Shown: one piece after another, positions 42,309 to 50,190 of the stretch
Numbering within the stretch: position 1 is the stretch's first letter
Layout: every line of letters begins with the position of its first letter
Source of the DNA: an uncultured Anaerolineae bacterium
Lineage (GTDB): Bacteria; Chloroflexota; Anaerolineae; CG2-30-64-16
Direction of reading: 5' to 3'
Assembly (NCBI GenBank): GCA_937124585.1
Contig: CAKZKT010000017.1
Location: forward strand, 1 to 64,000
DNA length: 64,000 nt
Made by a program: the position numbers and the translations under genes
Notes under the pieces: model-generated
What the model saw: only the letters and a program-made list of their open reading frames with translations
Told to the model about the DNA's origin: nothing
Databases searched by the model: none

Positions 42309-43292
42309 TCACTCGTAGCGGATCCGTGGATCGGCCCAGGCCAGCGCGATATCGGAGAGGAGATTTCCCACCATCAGCATCAGGCTGAGGAAAATCAGGA
42401 AGCTGCCGGCCAGATACATGTCCTGGCTGAGCAGGGCGCGCACGAACAGCGGGCCGGTTGTCGGCAGCGTGAGCACGATGCCCAGCACCGTGGCGCCGTT
42501 GATCAGGCTGGGCAGTTGCATGCCCATGACGCTGATCAGGGGGTTGATTGCCACGCGCACCGCGTACTTGTTGATCACGACCTTTTCTTTGAGGCCTTTG
42601 GCGCGCGCGGTGGTGATGTATTGTTGTCCCAGGATCTCCAGCAGGCTGCCGCGCATGATGCGGATCAGTTGCGCCATGCCCGCGGCACCCAGGATCAGCG
42701 CCGGCCAGAACAGGTGATTGAGCAAATCGAGCACTTTCGCCAGCGACCAGGGTGCCTTCTCCATCTCGGCTGAAAACAGGCCGGTGACCGAGACGCCGAA
42801 GACGAAGATGCCGATGAACAGGTAAAAGAGGCCCAGGACGAACTCGGGGATCGAAAGACCGAGAAAGCCCAGGAAAGTCAAGATGTTGTCGCCCAGCGAG
42901 TATTGATGGGTGGCAGAATAGATGCCGATAGGGATCGCGATCACCCACATGATGACCAGAGAGATGATCGAGAGCAGCAGCGTCAGCCCCAGGCGGCCCA
43001 GGATCAGCTCGCTGACCGGTCGTTTCCAGTCGAGCGAATAGCCGAAATCGCCGCGCACAAAGCCACTGATCCAGGTCAGATAGCGGATGTAGCCGGGCTT
43101 ATCCAGCCCATACTGGCGCTGCAGATTTTCGACGGTGGCCGCGTCCATGCTGGAGCCGCTGGTGCCCACGTTGGCGGCCAGCGAGGTCATGAAGTCGCCG
43201 GGCGGCAGCTCGATGATGATGAAGCTGAGCACGGACACCAGAAACAACGTGGGGATCATCGCCAGCACGCGACGAATGATGAAGGTGATCAT
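42309..43292 (-). CDS. DppB/OppB-type ABC transporter permease
   Basis: 327 residues. FIIRRVLAMIPTLFLVSVLSFII, ELPPGDFMTSLAANVG, YGLDKPGYIRYLTW, GDFGYSLDWKRPV, EAA loop YITTARAKGLKEKVVINKYA and WADPRIRYE. The ELPPGDF segment and the central GLFSAEMEKAPWS loop mark the same branch as the inserted DppC partner. GGAG lies 6 nt before the ATG. It is separated from its binding-protein gene by a hairpin and octamer repeats. Confidence 0.94.
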   Translation of the reverse strand: MITFIIRRVLAMIPTLFLVSVLSFIIIELPPGDFMTSLAANVGTSGSSMDAATVENLQRQYGLDKPGYIRYLTWISGFVRGDFGYSLDWKRPVSELILGRLGLTLLLSIISLVIMWVIAIPIGIYSATHQYSLGDNILTFLGFLGLSIPEFVLGLFYLFIGIFVFGVSVTGLFSAEMEKAPWSLAKVLDLLNHLFWPALILGAAGMAQLIRIMRGSLLEILGQQYITTARAKGLKEKVVINKYAVRVAINPLISVMGMQLPSLINGATVLGIVLTLPTTGPLFVRALLSQDMYLAGSFLIFLSLMLMVGNLLSDIALAWADPRIRYE

Positions 43293-43309
43293 GGCCGACT
43301 CCAGAGCTC

Positions 43310-43388
43310 GGTTGGACTGGCAGGCCCTCGGCGAGCCCGCCAGCCCAACCCCCCTTATTCCTTGTCTACCTGTCTACTTGTCTACTTA
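43310..43388. other. Hairpin plus octamer repeat after the binding-protein gene
   Basis: GGTTGGACTGGC (43310-43321) and GCCAGCCCAACC (43339-43350) pair with one mismatch. From 43357 the octamer type TTGTCTAC repeats three to four times up to the binding-protein stop codon, matching the microsatellite at 38396-38468. Confidence 0.7.
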
Positions 43389-45407
43389 CTTCTTGAAAAA
43401 GAAATGGCTCGGATCGAGCGTGCCCGGCGACATGATGATCCAGTCCTGCGTGAACTTCTCCGGCACGTTGCGGAAGTTGTTCTTGACGACGACCGGCGCC
43501 GGCGACATGCCGACCGTGGCGATCGTCCAGGCCTCTTCCGAGGCCATGCGGATCATCTGCTTGCCGATCTCGACCTGCTTGACCGGATCAATCGTTGCCT
43601 TGAACTGCTCGAAGAGCTGCATGGCTTCGTACAGCTTGCCTTCCGGCTTCTCGCCCTTCTGCCCGCCGGTCTTGTACCAGATGCCATACGCCGGCGCCAT
43701 CCAGGAGCGCTCGTCGAACGGGAAGACGTAGATCGGGTCTACGAACGGTTCCAGGCCGCGGTCGGTGCCCCAGGTGGCGATCTGGACCTCGTTGCCCGTG
43801 GCGCGCGGCCAGTAGACGTCGCGCGTCATGGATTTGACGGCCGTCTTCACGCCCACGGCGTTCCAGTTCTCGGCCACCAGTTGCACGGCATCCAGATCGG
43901 TGCCCGTCCGCTCGGTCTCGATGGTGACCTCGAGCGGTTTGCCGTCGGGCCGCAGGCGGGTCTTGCCGTCCGGCCCCAGCTTCAGGCCGGCCTTATCCAG
44001 ATGCTCGGCAGCCTTCTTGGGATCATATTCGCCGTACAGGTTCTCGTATTCCGGCACATAGAAGGCCGAGTCGGGCACCAGGATCTCGGTGCGCGGCACG
44101 CCCTGATCGAGGAATGCGATCTTGTTGATCTTGGCCCGGTCAATGGCATAGGACAGCGCGATGCGGAAATCTTTGTTCTGGAAGATCTTGCGCAGCTCCG
44201 GATCGGCCGCGTAGCTCTGATTCGGCCACAGCGCCAGGTGCGTGCCGGACGCAGAGGCCCAGCGGAAGACGCGGTAGTCGCAGGCCTTTTCCTTCTCCTT
44301 CAGGAGCGGGAATTTCGTCAGCGAGATGTTGCGGAATTGCATGTCAATCTCGCACGCCAGCGCCTTGGCCGCGATGGCGTCGTTGCTCTCGACCAGCGTG
44401 AACTCGAGCTGGTCAATATAGGGCAGCTGCTGGCCTTTTTCGTCCACTTTCCAGTAGAACGGATTGCGCTCGGCGATCAGTTTGGCATCGCCCGGCTTGT
44501 AGGTTTTGACCGTCCAGGGGGTCATGGCCGGCCGCTCGGGGTTCAGATCGTCGGCCTTCTCGTTGAACAGTTTGTAGTCCTTGATGTCCTTGTTGTATTT
44601 CGGATGGAACTGCTTCAGGTAGTGCGCGGGCGCGAACGCGCCGAAGCGCTCGAAGTTCAGCGGCCACTGGTTGCCATGGAAGGCCAACATGCGCACGACC
44701 AGGCCGTTCGGGCCGTCGAACTTCATCTTGATGGTGTAGTCGTCAATCTTTTCCAGGGTCATCGGCTTGCCGTTGACCACCCACTCGGCATGTGGCGCAG
44801 AGGTCAGGTCTTTGTTGAGCTCGATGTCCTCCCACCAGAAGACGATGTCGTCCACCGTCCACGGCTGGCCGTCCGACCATTTGAGTCCCTTGCGGAAGTA
44901 GAGGGTCAGCTCTTTGCCGTCGGTGCTGAATTCCCATTTGTACGCCAGGCCCGGCTGGACGGGATCCTTCGGATCGCGCGGCCAGCGCAGGATCGGCTCG
45001 TAGTTCAGGCGGCCGTAGGCATGGAAATCGGCCGGGCCTTTCCAGGCGCGGCGCCAGACTCCACCGTACTGGCCAATCTCCTCGATCGCCTTCACGACCA
45101 GCGGCTGCTCGGAGACGCGCTGGTCCACAGGCGGCAGTTTGCCGGCCTTGACCAGTTCGGCCAGCATGGGCGCCTCAGAGTATTTGGCGGCAGGTGCCGG
45201 CGCCTTGGTCGGTTCAGGCGCTTTGGTCGGTTCAGGCGCTTTGGTCGGTTCAGGGGCCTTGGTGGGCTCGGGGGCCGGCGCCTTGGTCGGTTCGGCTTTG
45301 GCCGGCGCGGGCGGGGCAGCCGTAGGCGTCGGCGCGCCGCAGGCCGTCAACACAAAGGACAGGATCACCAGGACGCTCAGGAGCGTCATCCACGCACGAC
45401 GGTTCAT
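43386..45407 (-). CDS. ABC transporter solute-binding lipoprotein, family 5 (large)
   Basis: 673 residues, longer than the other three. Lipobox VLTAC (Cys23), then four EPTKAP hexamers in a linker. The SBP_bac_5 core is of the large type: QYGGVWRRAWKGPADFHAY, LAYKWEFSTDGKELTLYFRKGLKWSDGQPW, PAMTPWTVKTYKPGD, RIALSYAIDRAKIN and YDPKKAAEHLDKAGL. The large size, together with the inserted permease and a downstream polysaccharide lyase, suggests an oligosaccharide ligand (inference). Strong SD AAGGAGG 5 nt before the ATG. TTGCGACGCAA near 45444 is a short palindrome in the leader. Confidence 0.94.
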   Translation of the reverse strand: MNRRAWMTLLSVLVILSFVLTACGAPTPTAAPPAPAKAEPTKAPAPEPTKAPEPTKAPEPTKAPEPTKAPAPAAKYSEAPMLAELVKAGKLPPVDQRVSEQPLVVKAIEEIGQYGGVWRRAWKGPADFHAYGRLNYEPILRWPRDPKDPVQPGLAYKWEFSTDGKELTLYFRKGLKWSDGQPWTVDDIVFWWEDIELNKDLTSAPHAEWVVNGKPMTLEKIDDYTIKMKFDGPNGLVVRMLAFHGNQWPLNFERFGAFAPAHYLKQFHPKYNKDIKDYKLFNEKADDLNPERPAMTPWTVKTYKPGDAKLIAERNPFYWKVDEKGQQLPYIDQLEFTLVESNDAIAAKALACEIDMQFRNISLTKFPLLKEKEKACDYRVFRWASASGTHLALWPNQSYAADPELRKIFQNKDFRIALSYAIDRAKINKIAFLDQGVPRTEILVPDSAFYVPEYENLYGEYDPKKAAEHLDKAGLKLGPDGKTRLRPDGKPLEVTIETERTGTDLDAVQLVAENWNAVGVKTAVKSMTRDVYWPRATGNEVQIATWGTDRGLEPFVDPIYVFPFDERSWMAPAYGIWYKTGGQKGEKPEGKLYEAMQLFEQFKATIDPVKQVEIGKQMIRMASEEAWTIATVGMSPAPVVVKNNFRNVPEKFTQDWIIMSPGTLDPSHFFFKK

Positions 45408-45510
45408 TTTTCCTCCTTCGTTGGATTAGATTGAAATGGTTCGTTGCGACGCAAGAGATCCTATGCGGCGACAGGTGATGTTGCTGGTGCACCGCCTGCC
45501 GCCGATCCGT

Positions 45511-46089
45511 CTACAGTTCGATCCTGGCCCCCAGGACTTTCAGAAATTGTGCCAGCCACTCGGGATGAGCCGGCCAGGCCGGCGCAGTGACGAGTTTGCC
45601 GTCCACGTGTGCTTTGTCCACCGGCACAGCCACGTACTGGCCGCCCGCACTGGACACATCCGGGCCGACCGCCGGGTAGGCTGTGCACTGCTTGCCTTTG
45701 ACGACGCCCGCGGCAGCCAGCACTTGCGCGCCGTGGCAGATGGCCGCAATCGGTTTGTCGGCCGCCGCGAAGTGACGCACGATCTCCAACACGCGCGGAT
45801 TCAGCCGGATGTATTCCGGCGCCCGGCCACCGGGGATCACCAACGCATCGTACTCCTCCGGCTTAACGTCGGCAAACGTCGCGTTGAGCTGGAAGTTGTG
45901 CCCGGGCTTCTCGCTGTACGTCTGGTCGCCCTCGAAATCGTGGACAGCCGTGCGCACCTTCTCCCCGGCTTTCTTGTCCGGGCAGACGGCATGTACCTGA
46001 TAGCCTACCATTTGCAGCGCCTGAAAAGGCACCATGACCTCGTAGTCCTCTACGAAGTCGCCGACCAGCATCAAGATCTTTTTCGCCAT
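45511..46089 (-). CDS. DJ-1/PfpI-family protein
   Basis: 192 residues. [19 protein letters not shown] contains the conserved Glu14, and [10 protein letters not shown] the nucleophile Cys118-His119. [12 protein letters not shown] is the usual PfpI loop. Members act as glyoxalase/deglycase-like or chaperone enzymes against reactive carbonyls. It starts 3 nt after the LacI stop with a perfect SD (AAGGAGGT), so it is expressed with the regulator, upstream of the importer genes. Specific activity not determined. Confidence 0.92.
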   Translation of the reverse strand: MAKKILMLVGDFVEDYEVMVPFQALQMVGYQVHAVCPDKKAGEKVRTAVHDFEGDQTYSEKPGHNFQLNATFADVKPEEYDALVIPGGRAPEYIRLNPRVLEIVRHFAAADKPIAAICHGAQVLAAAGVVKGKQCTAYPAVGPDVSSAGGQYVAVPVDKAHVDGKLVTAPAWPAHPEWLAQFLKVLGARIEL

Positions 46090-46092
46090 GGT

Positions 46093-47175
46093 CTACCTCC
46101 TTGTCTCAAAGGCTATGTTTTTTCCGATGATGCCGCGGCCATTGCTGCCTGGCGCAGGGCCGGTGGATTCGCGCACAATTAACGGACATTCGACCAGTGT
46201 ATAGCCTGGTTCCGGTGGCGGCCTTCCCTCGATCACGCTGCGAAGCAGCTGCATCGCCAGCCGTCCCATGCGGTGTTTGGGCGGCGCCAGCGTGGTGAGC
46301 GGTGGGTTGGCATGTGCCGCCATGTGGATGTTGTCAATGCCGATGACGGAGATGTCTTCCGGCACGCGCAGATGGTGCGAGCGAATGGCATGGAGCGCAC
46401 CCAGGGCCATCAGATCGTTGTGGGTGATGATCGCCGTGGGCCGTTCTGCGGTCGGCAGTGCCAGCAGCGCGCTCATCGCCTGGAAGCCGCCATTCACGTC
46501 CGGATAGCTGGCCGGCGCCCATTCCGCCCGCAGCTCCAGCCCGACTTCGGTCAAAGCTGCCTCTACCCCACGACGCCGCGCCTGCGATGTCTCAGAGGCC
46601 GCCGGGCCGGGCAGGAATGCAATGCGTGTGTGGTTGAGGTCGAGCAGATGTCGCGTGGCCCGATAGGTGCCGGCTTCCAGGTCCACGACGATGCAGGCAA
46701 CGTTGGGCATCTGCAGACAGCGGTTGATGATCACCATCGGGATGCCGGACAGGTCACGGAGTCGGATCAGGTCTTGGGCCGGGCTGCGCGTCCCCAGGAT
46801 GATGATGCCGCACACCGACTGGCTGACCAGCATGTGCAACATCTCGATTTCGCGCTGCGGATCTTCGCTCGTGTCGAGCAGCAAAGGCAGCAGGCGGTCG
46901 GCGCTGGCTTCTTCTTGAACCCCGCGCGCGATCTCCGTGAAATACGGATTGAGAATGTCCGGAATCAGAAGGGCAATCGTGTCCCGCCGGGAACCGACCA
47001 GCGTGGGCGGGCGCAGTGCCTGATAGCCGAGAGCCGCAATCGCCTCGAGCACGCGTTCTCGCGCGTTCTGGCTCACCGGCGCAGTCTGGTTGAGCACGCG
47101 CGATACGGTTGCCGGCGAGACGCCGGCCTGGCGTGCGACATCATTGAGGCTGGGGCGGGGCTTCTCTGCGCCCAT
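46093..47175 (-). CDS. LacI-family transcriptional regulator
   Basis: 360 residues. HTH PSLNDVARQAGVSPATVSRVL (about residues 8-28) with hinge ERVLEAIAALGYQ, then a periplasmic-binding-like core: TIALLIPDILNPYFTEIARG, GIIILGTRSP, VVDLEAGTYRATRHLL, PTAIITHNDLMALGALHAI and SVIGIDNIHMA. It senses a sugar, probably derived from the polymer imported by the genes downstream. MGAEKPRPS has GAAAGG 7 nt upstream; the longer frame reads through the promoter and was rejected. First gene of a long minus-strand operon behind its own promoter and operator-like repeat. Confidence 0.93.
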   Translation of the reverse strand: MGAEKPRPSLNDVARQAGVSPATVSRVLNQTAPVSQNARERVLEAIAALGYQALRPPTLVGSRRDTIALLIPDILNPYFTEIARGVQEEASADRLLPLLLDTSEDPQREIEMLHMLVSQSVCGIIILGTRSPAQDLIRLRDLSGIPMVIINRCLQMPNVACIVVDLEAGTYRATRHLLDLNHTRIAFLPGPAASETSQARRRGVEAALTEVGLELRAEWAPASYPDVNGGFQAMSALLALPTAERPTAIITHNDLMALGALHAIRSHHLRVPEDISVIGIDNIHMAAHANPPLTTLAPPKHRMGRLAMQLLRSVIEGRPPPEPGYTLVECPLIVRESTGPAPGSNGRGIIGKNIAFETRR

Positions 47176-47195
47176 GAGTCGGCCTTTCAGGTGGA

Positions 47196-47252
47196 TGAAA
47201 TGGCTTTCGCAAATTTCAGGAAAAGCATAGCACGACCGGCCAGATCTGTCAA
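47196..47252 (-). promoter_or_regulatory. Promoter and LacI-type operator candidate
   Basis: Minus strand TTGACA (47247-47252), 17-nt spacer, TATGCT (47224-47229). Just at the expected transcript start, TGAAAT (47196-47201) and ATTTCA (47213-47218) are inverted around TTGCGAAA-like DNA. Likely autoregulation of the LacI operon. Confidence 0.75.
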
Positions 47253-47267
47253 GATCGCCGGCGCATG

Positions 47268-48422
47268 TTAACGCCAGATCCTGGCCGCGCCCTCGGGGAC
47301 GGCGGCGAGCAACCGATAGACGTTGCTGCCGGTGATGTGGGCCATCTCGGCCGCGCTGATCGCTTCGGCGCTCTGTTCGCCCAGGAGCACGGCCACGTCG
47401 CCGATGGCCGGTCGCCGCGTCTGGCTGACGTCCACGATGGTGCAGTTGGCGCTGACGGTCACAACCGGGCAACGCCGGCCGGCGATGAGCACCGCGCCGC
47501 CCTGGCTCATGGCCGGCGGGTAGCCGTCGGCCCAGCCGATGGCCAGGGTAGCCAGCGCGGTGGGATCGGCGAGGGCCGGCTGCCGGCCATAGCCGATCTG
47601 CTCGCCAGCCGCCACGGTGCGCACGTCCACGACGCGCGCTTTCCAGCTGGCGATTGGCCGCAGGTCGGCGCGCGCGAGCAGGCCCTCGTCCAGCCGACTG
47701 CGCTCGCTCGGCTCCAGGCCGTGCAGCAGGATGCCCGGTCGGACGATGTCGAGATAGCCGGCAGGCAGGGAGATGATGCCATGGCTGGAGGCCAGGCTCA
47801 AAGGTAAGTCATTCTGGCCCGGCCGGGGCCTGGTCAGGGCAAAAAAAGCACGGCGCACCGCCAGCAGCCGTTGCGTCTGGATCGGATCGCGGCCGGGGTT
47901 TTCGGTCAGCGTGCTGAAGAGGCCGGCGATTTGGAGCCCGGGCAGCGCCAGCAGCTGACGTAGAAAGTCGGTTGCGGTTGCGACCGGCACGCCCAGCCGG
48001 CTCAGCCCGGTGTCAATTTTCACCCACACGGGCAGACGCTGCCCGACCGCGCGCGCGTGGGCGTCCAGCAGCCGCGCGGCCTCCAGGTCGAAGACGGCCG
48101 GCGTCAGCGCGTGTTCGAAGAGGGCGGGGACCTCCGACCGCGTGAACCAGGCCAGGCAGACGATCTGTCCGGCCACGCCGGCCTGACGCAGCTTGACCGC
48201 CTCGGCTACGGTGGCCACGCCGAACAGCCTCACGCCGGCCGCGGCGAGCGCTTGCGCCATGCCGATCGCGCCCACACCGTAGGCGTTCGCCTTGACCACG
48301 GCCATGATCAACGCTGCGCCGACCAGCCGCTGGATTCCCTCCAGGTTGTGCGTCAGGGCAGCCCGGCTCAGCTCAAGCCAGCTGGTCGGCCCATCGAGCC
48401 AGCCCCGTGTTTCTGCATCCAT
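47268..48422 (-). CDS. alr: Alanine racemase
   Basis: 384 residues. PLP lysine in AVVKANAYGVGA (Lys44), SWLELSRAALTHNL opening, VKIDTGLSRLGV, SSHGIISLP, VRPGILLHG and catalytic Tyr278 in EQIGYGRQ, then AIGWADGYPP. Interconverts L- and D-alanine for peptidoglycan. ATG has GGGAGG 9 nt upstream. Transcribed divergently from the neighbouring amidohydrolase; the gap is only 71 nt. A racemase acting on a different amino acid cannot be excluded. Confidence 0.9.
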   Translation of the reverse strand: MDAETRGWLDGPTSWLELSRAALTHNLEGIQRLVGAALIMAVVKANAYGVGAIGMAQALAAAGVRLFGVATVAEAVKLRQAGVAGQIVCLAWFTRSEVPALFEHALTPAVFDLEAARLLDAHARAVGQRLPVWVKIDTGLSRLGVPVATATDFLRQLLALPGLQIAGLFSTLTENPGRDPIQTQRLLAVRRAFFALTRPRPGQNDLPLSLASSHGIISLPAGYLDIVRPGILLHGLEPSERSRLDEGLLARADLRPIASWKARVVDVRTVAAGEQIGYGRQPALADPTALATLAIGWADGYPPAMSQGGAVLIAGRRCPVVTVSANCTIVDVSQTRRPAIGDVAVLLGEQSAEAISAAEMAHITGSNVYRLLAAVPEGAARIWR

Positions 48423-48424
48423 TC

Positions 48425-48452
48425 TTGGGTTCCTCCCGATATCGGCTATAAT
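48425..48452 (+). promoter_or_regulatory. Possible promoter for the plus-strand amidohydrolase
   Basis: Perfect -10 TATAAT (48447-48452) with a weak -35 TTGGGT 16 nt upstream, in the divergent gap between alr and the amidohydrolase gene. Confidence 0.45.
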
Positions 48453-48493
48453 GGGGACGGCTTGGTGATCCCCCATCAGCGAGGTAAAAGGAC

Positions 48494-50104
48494 ATGCAAC
48501 CCGATCTGATCCTCTACAACGGCAATATTCACACCATGGACGCGACCATGCCGGCCTGCCAGGCGCTTGCCATCGCTGGCGGCCGGATCGTGGCCGCCGG
48601 CGACGACGCGCTCCGGGCATTGGGGTCGGCGAAGAAAGCCGTGGACCTGGCCGGCCGCACGGTCGTGCCCGGCTTCATTGACGCGCACCTTCATTTTCTC
48701 TCATATGGCATCGGCCTGCAAGAGATCGAGCTGGCAGGCGTGACCGCGCTGGAGGAGGCGCTGGCGCGGGTTGCGGCGCGCGCCGGCCAGACGCCTCCCG
48801 GCCAGTGGCTCACCGGACGGGGCTGGGATCATACGCTTTGGGGCAGCGGCGAGTTTCCGACCCGGCACGATCTGGATCGCGTGGCGCCGGAGCATCCGGT
48901 CTTCCTGCGGCGCAAATGCGGTCATGCCGGCTGGGCCAATACGCGCGCGCTGGAGCTGGCCGGCATCACCGCGGAGACGCCGGCGCCTTTCGGCGGTGCC
49001 ATAGATCGCGATCCGGTCACCGGCCAGCCCACCGGCATCCTGAAGGATGCGGCCATGGACCTGATCTTTCGGCTGTTCGCGGAGCCTGCGCTGCCCGAGG
49101 CCATGGCCGCGATCCGGGCCGCCATGCCCTATGCGCATCGGGTCGGCCTGGTGGGCGTGCACACGATGGAGGGAGCCGCCGCGTTTCGGGCATTTCAGGC
49201 GTTGCAGACTGCCGGTGAGTTGAAGCTGCGCATCACCATGCAGATTCCCGAAGAGAACCTCGATGCCGCCATCCAGGCCGGGCTGCGTTCTGGCTTCGGC
49301 AACGACTGGCTGCGCATCGGCGGGGTGAAGATCTTCTCCGATGGCGCGCTGGGCGCGACCACGGCCTACATGCTGGAGCCATACGAGGGAGATCCGAATA
49401 ATGTCGGCCTGCCGATGTGCTCTCCGGAGCATCTGGGTGAGGTGGTCCGCAAGGCCAGCCGAGCCGGCCTTGCCTGTTTCATCCATGCCATCGGCGACCG
49501 TGCCAATCGGATGGTGCTGGATGCCATCGCCGAGGCCCGCAAAGTCGAAGCGGCCAACGGCGCTTCCCGCTCGCCTCTGCGCCACCGCATTGAGCACGCG
49601 CAGATCGTGCATCCGGCCGACATTCCGCGTTTTGCCGCACTCGGCGTCATCGCCTCCATGCAGCCGATCCATGCCACACAGGACATGCTGATCGCGGACA
49701 GGTTGTGGGGCAAGCGCAGCGCCACCGCTTACGCCTGGCGCAGCCTGCTGGATGCCGGCGCGGTGCTGGCATTCGGCTCCGATTCGCCCGTGGAAGACCT
49801 GAGCGTGTTGGCCGGCATCCACGCGGCGGTCACGCGGCGTCGGGCCGACGGCTCTCCCGGCCCCCAGGGCTGGTATCCCGAACAGCGCCTCACCGTGGCC
49901 GAGGCCGTTCGGGCCTACACGCTCGGCGCTGCCTATGCCAGTGGCGAAGAGGCGACCCGCGGCAGTCTGACGCCGGGCAAGCTCGCCGATCTGGTCGTGC
50001 TCTCGCAGGACATCTTCGCGATTGATCCGATGGCGATCCTGGAGACCGAGGTCCTCGCCACGATGGTGGGCGGCGAGTGGGTGTACGGTGCAGAGCGAAT
50101 GTGA
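48494..50104 (+). CDS. YtcJ-like metal-dependent amidohydrolase
   Basis: 536 residues. ILYNGNIHTMD start, VVPGFIDAHLHF (metal His pair), FLRRKCGHAGWANTRAL, GILKDAAMDLIF, IGGVKIFSDGALGATTAYM, CFIHAIGDRANRM, HRIEHAQIVHP and LAFGSDSPVEDLS (metal Asp) are all features of the YtcJ/amidohydrolase-3 group. Substrates of this group are mostly unknown amides. No signal peptide. It converges on a second paralogue at 50188-51822, across a hairpin-forming spacer. Confidence 0.9.
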   Translation: MQPDLILYNGNIHTMDATMPACQALAIAGGRIVAAGDDALRALGSAKKAVDLAGRTVVPGFIDAHLHFLSYGIGLQEIELAGVTALEEALARVAARAGQTPPGQWLTGRGWDHTLWGSGEFPTRHDLDRVAPEHPVFLRRKCGHAGWANTRALELAGITAETPAPFGGAIDRDPVTGQPTGILKDAAMDLIFRLFAEPALPEAMAAIRAAMPYAHRVGLVGVHTMEGAAAFRAFQALQTAGELKLRITMQIPEENLDAAIQAGLRSGFGNDWLRIGGVKIFSDGALGATTAYMLEPYEGDPNNVGLPMCSPEHLGEVVRKASRAGLACFIHAIGDRANRMVLDAIAEARKVEAANGASRSPLRHRIEHAQIVHPADIPRFAALGVIASMQPIHATQDMLIADRLWGKRSATAYAWRSLLDAGAVLAFGSDSPVEDLSVLAGIHAAVTRRRADGSPGPQGWYPEQRLTVAEAVRAYTLGAAYASGEEATRGSLTPGKLADLVVLSQDIFAIDPMAILETEVLATMVGGEWVYGAERM

Positions 50105-50108
50105 AGCA

Positions 50109-50190
50109 TGAAACGTGAGGCGTCGAACATCGGACGTCAGGCATTCATGGGGCATATTTGACGTTTGACATTTTGACGCTTCACGTTTCA
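50109..50190. terminator. Inverted heptamer repeat between convergent genes
   Basis: TGAAACGTGAGGCGTC (50109-50124) and GACGCTTCACGTTTCA (50175-50190) are 16-nt inverted arms with one mismatch; the spacer holds further CGT/GACGTTT repeats. The right arm contains the stop codon of the minus-strand amidohydrolase. Position suits a bidirectional transcript end, but there is no T-run. Confidence 0.5.
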
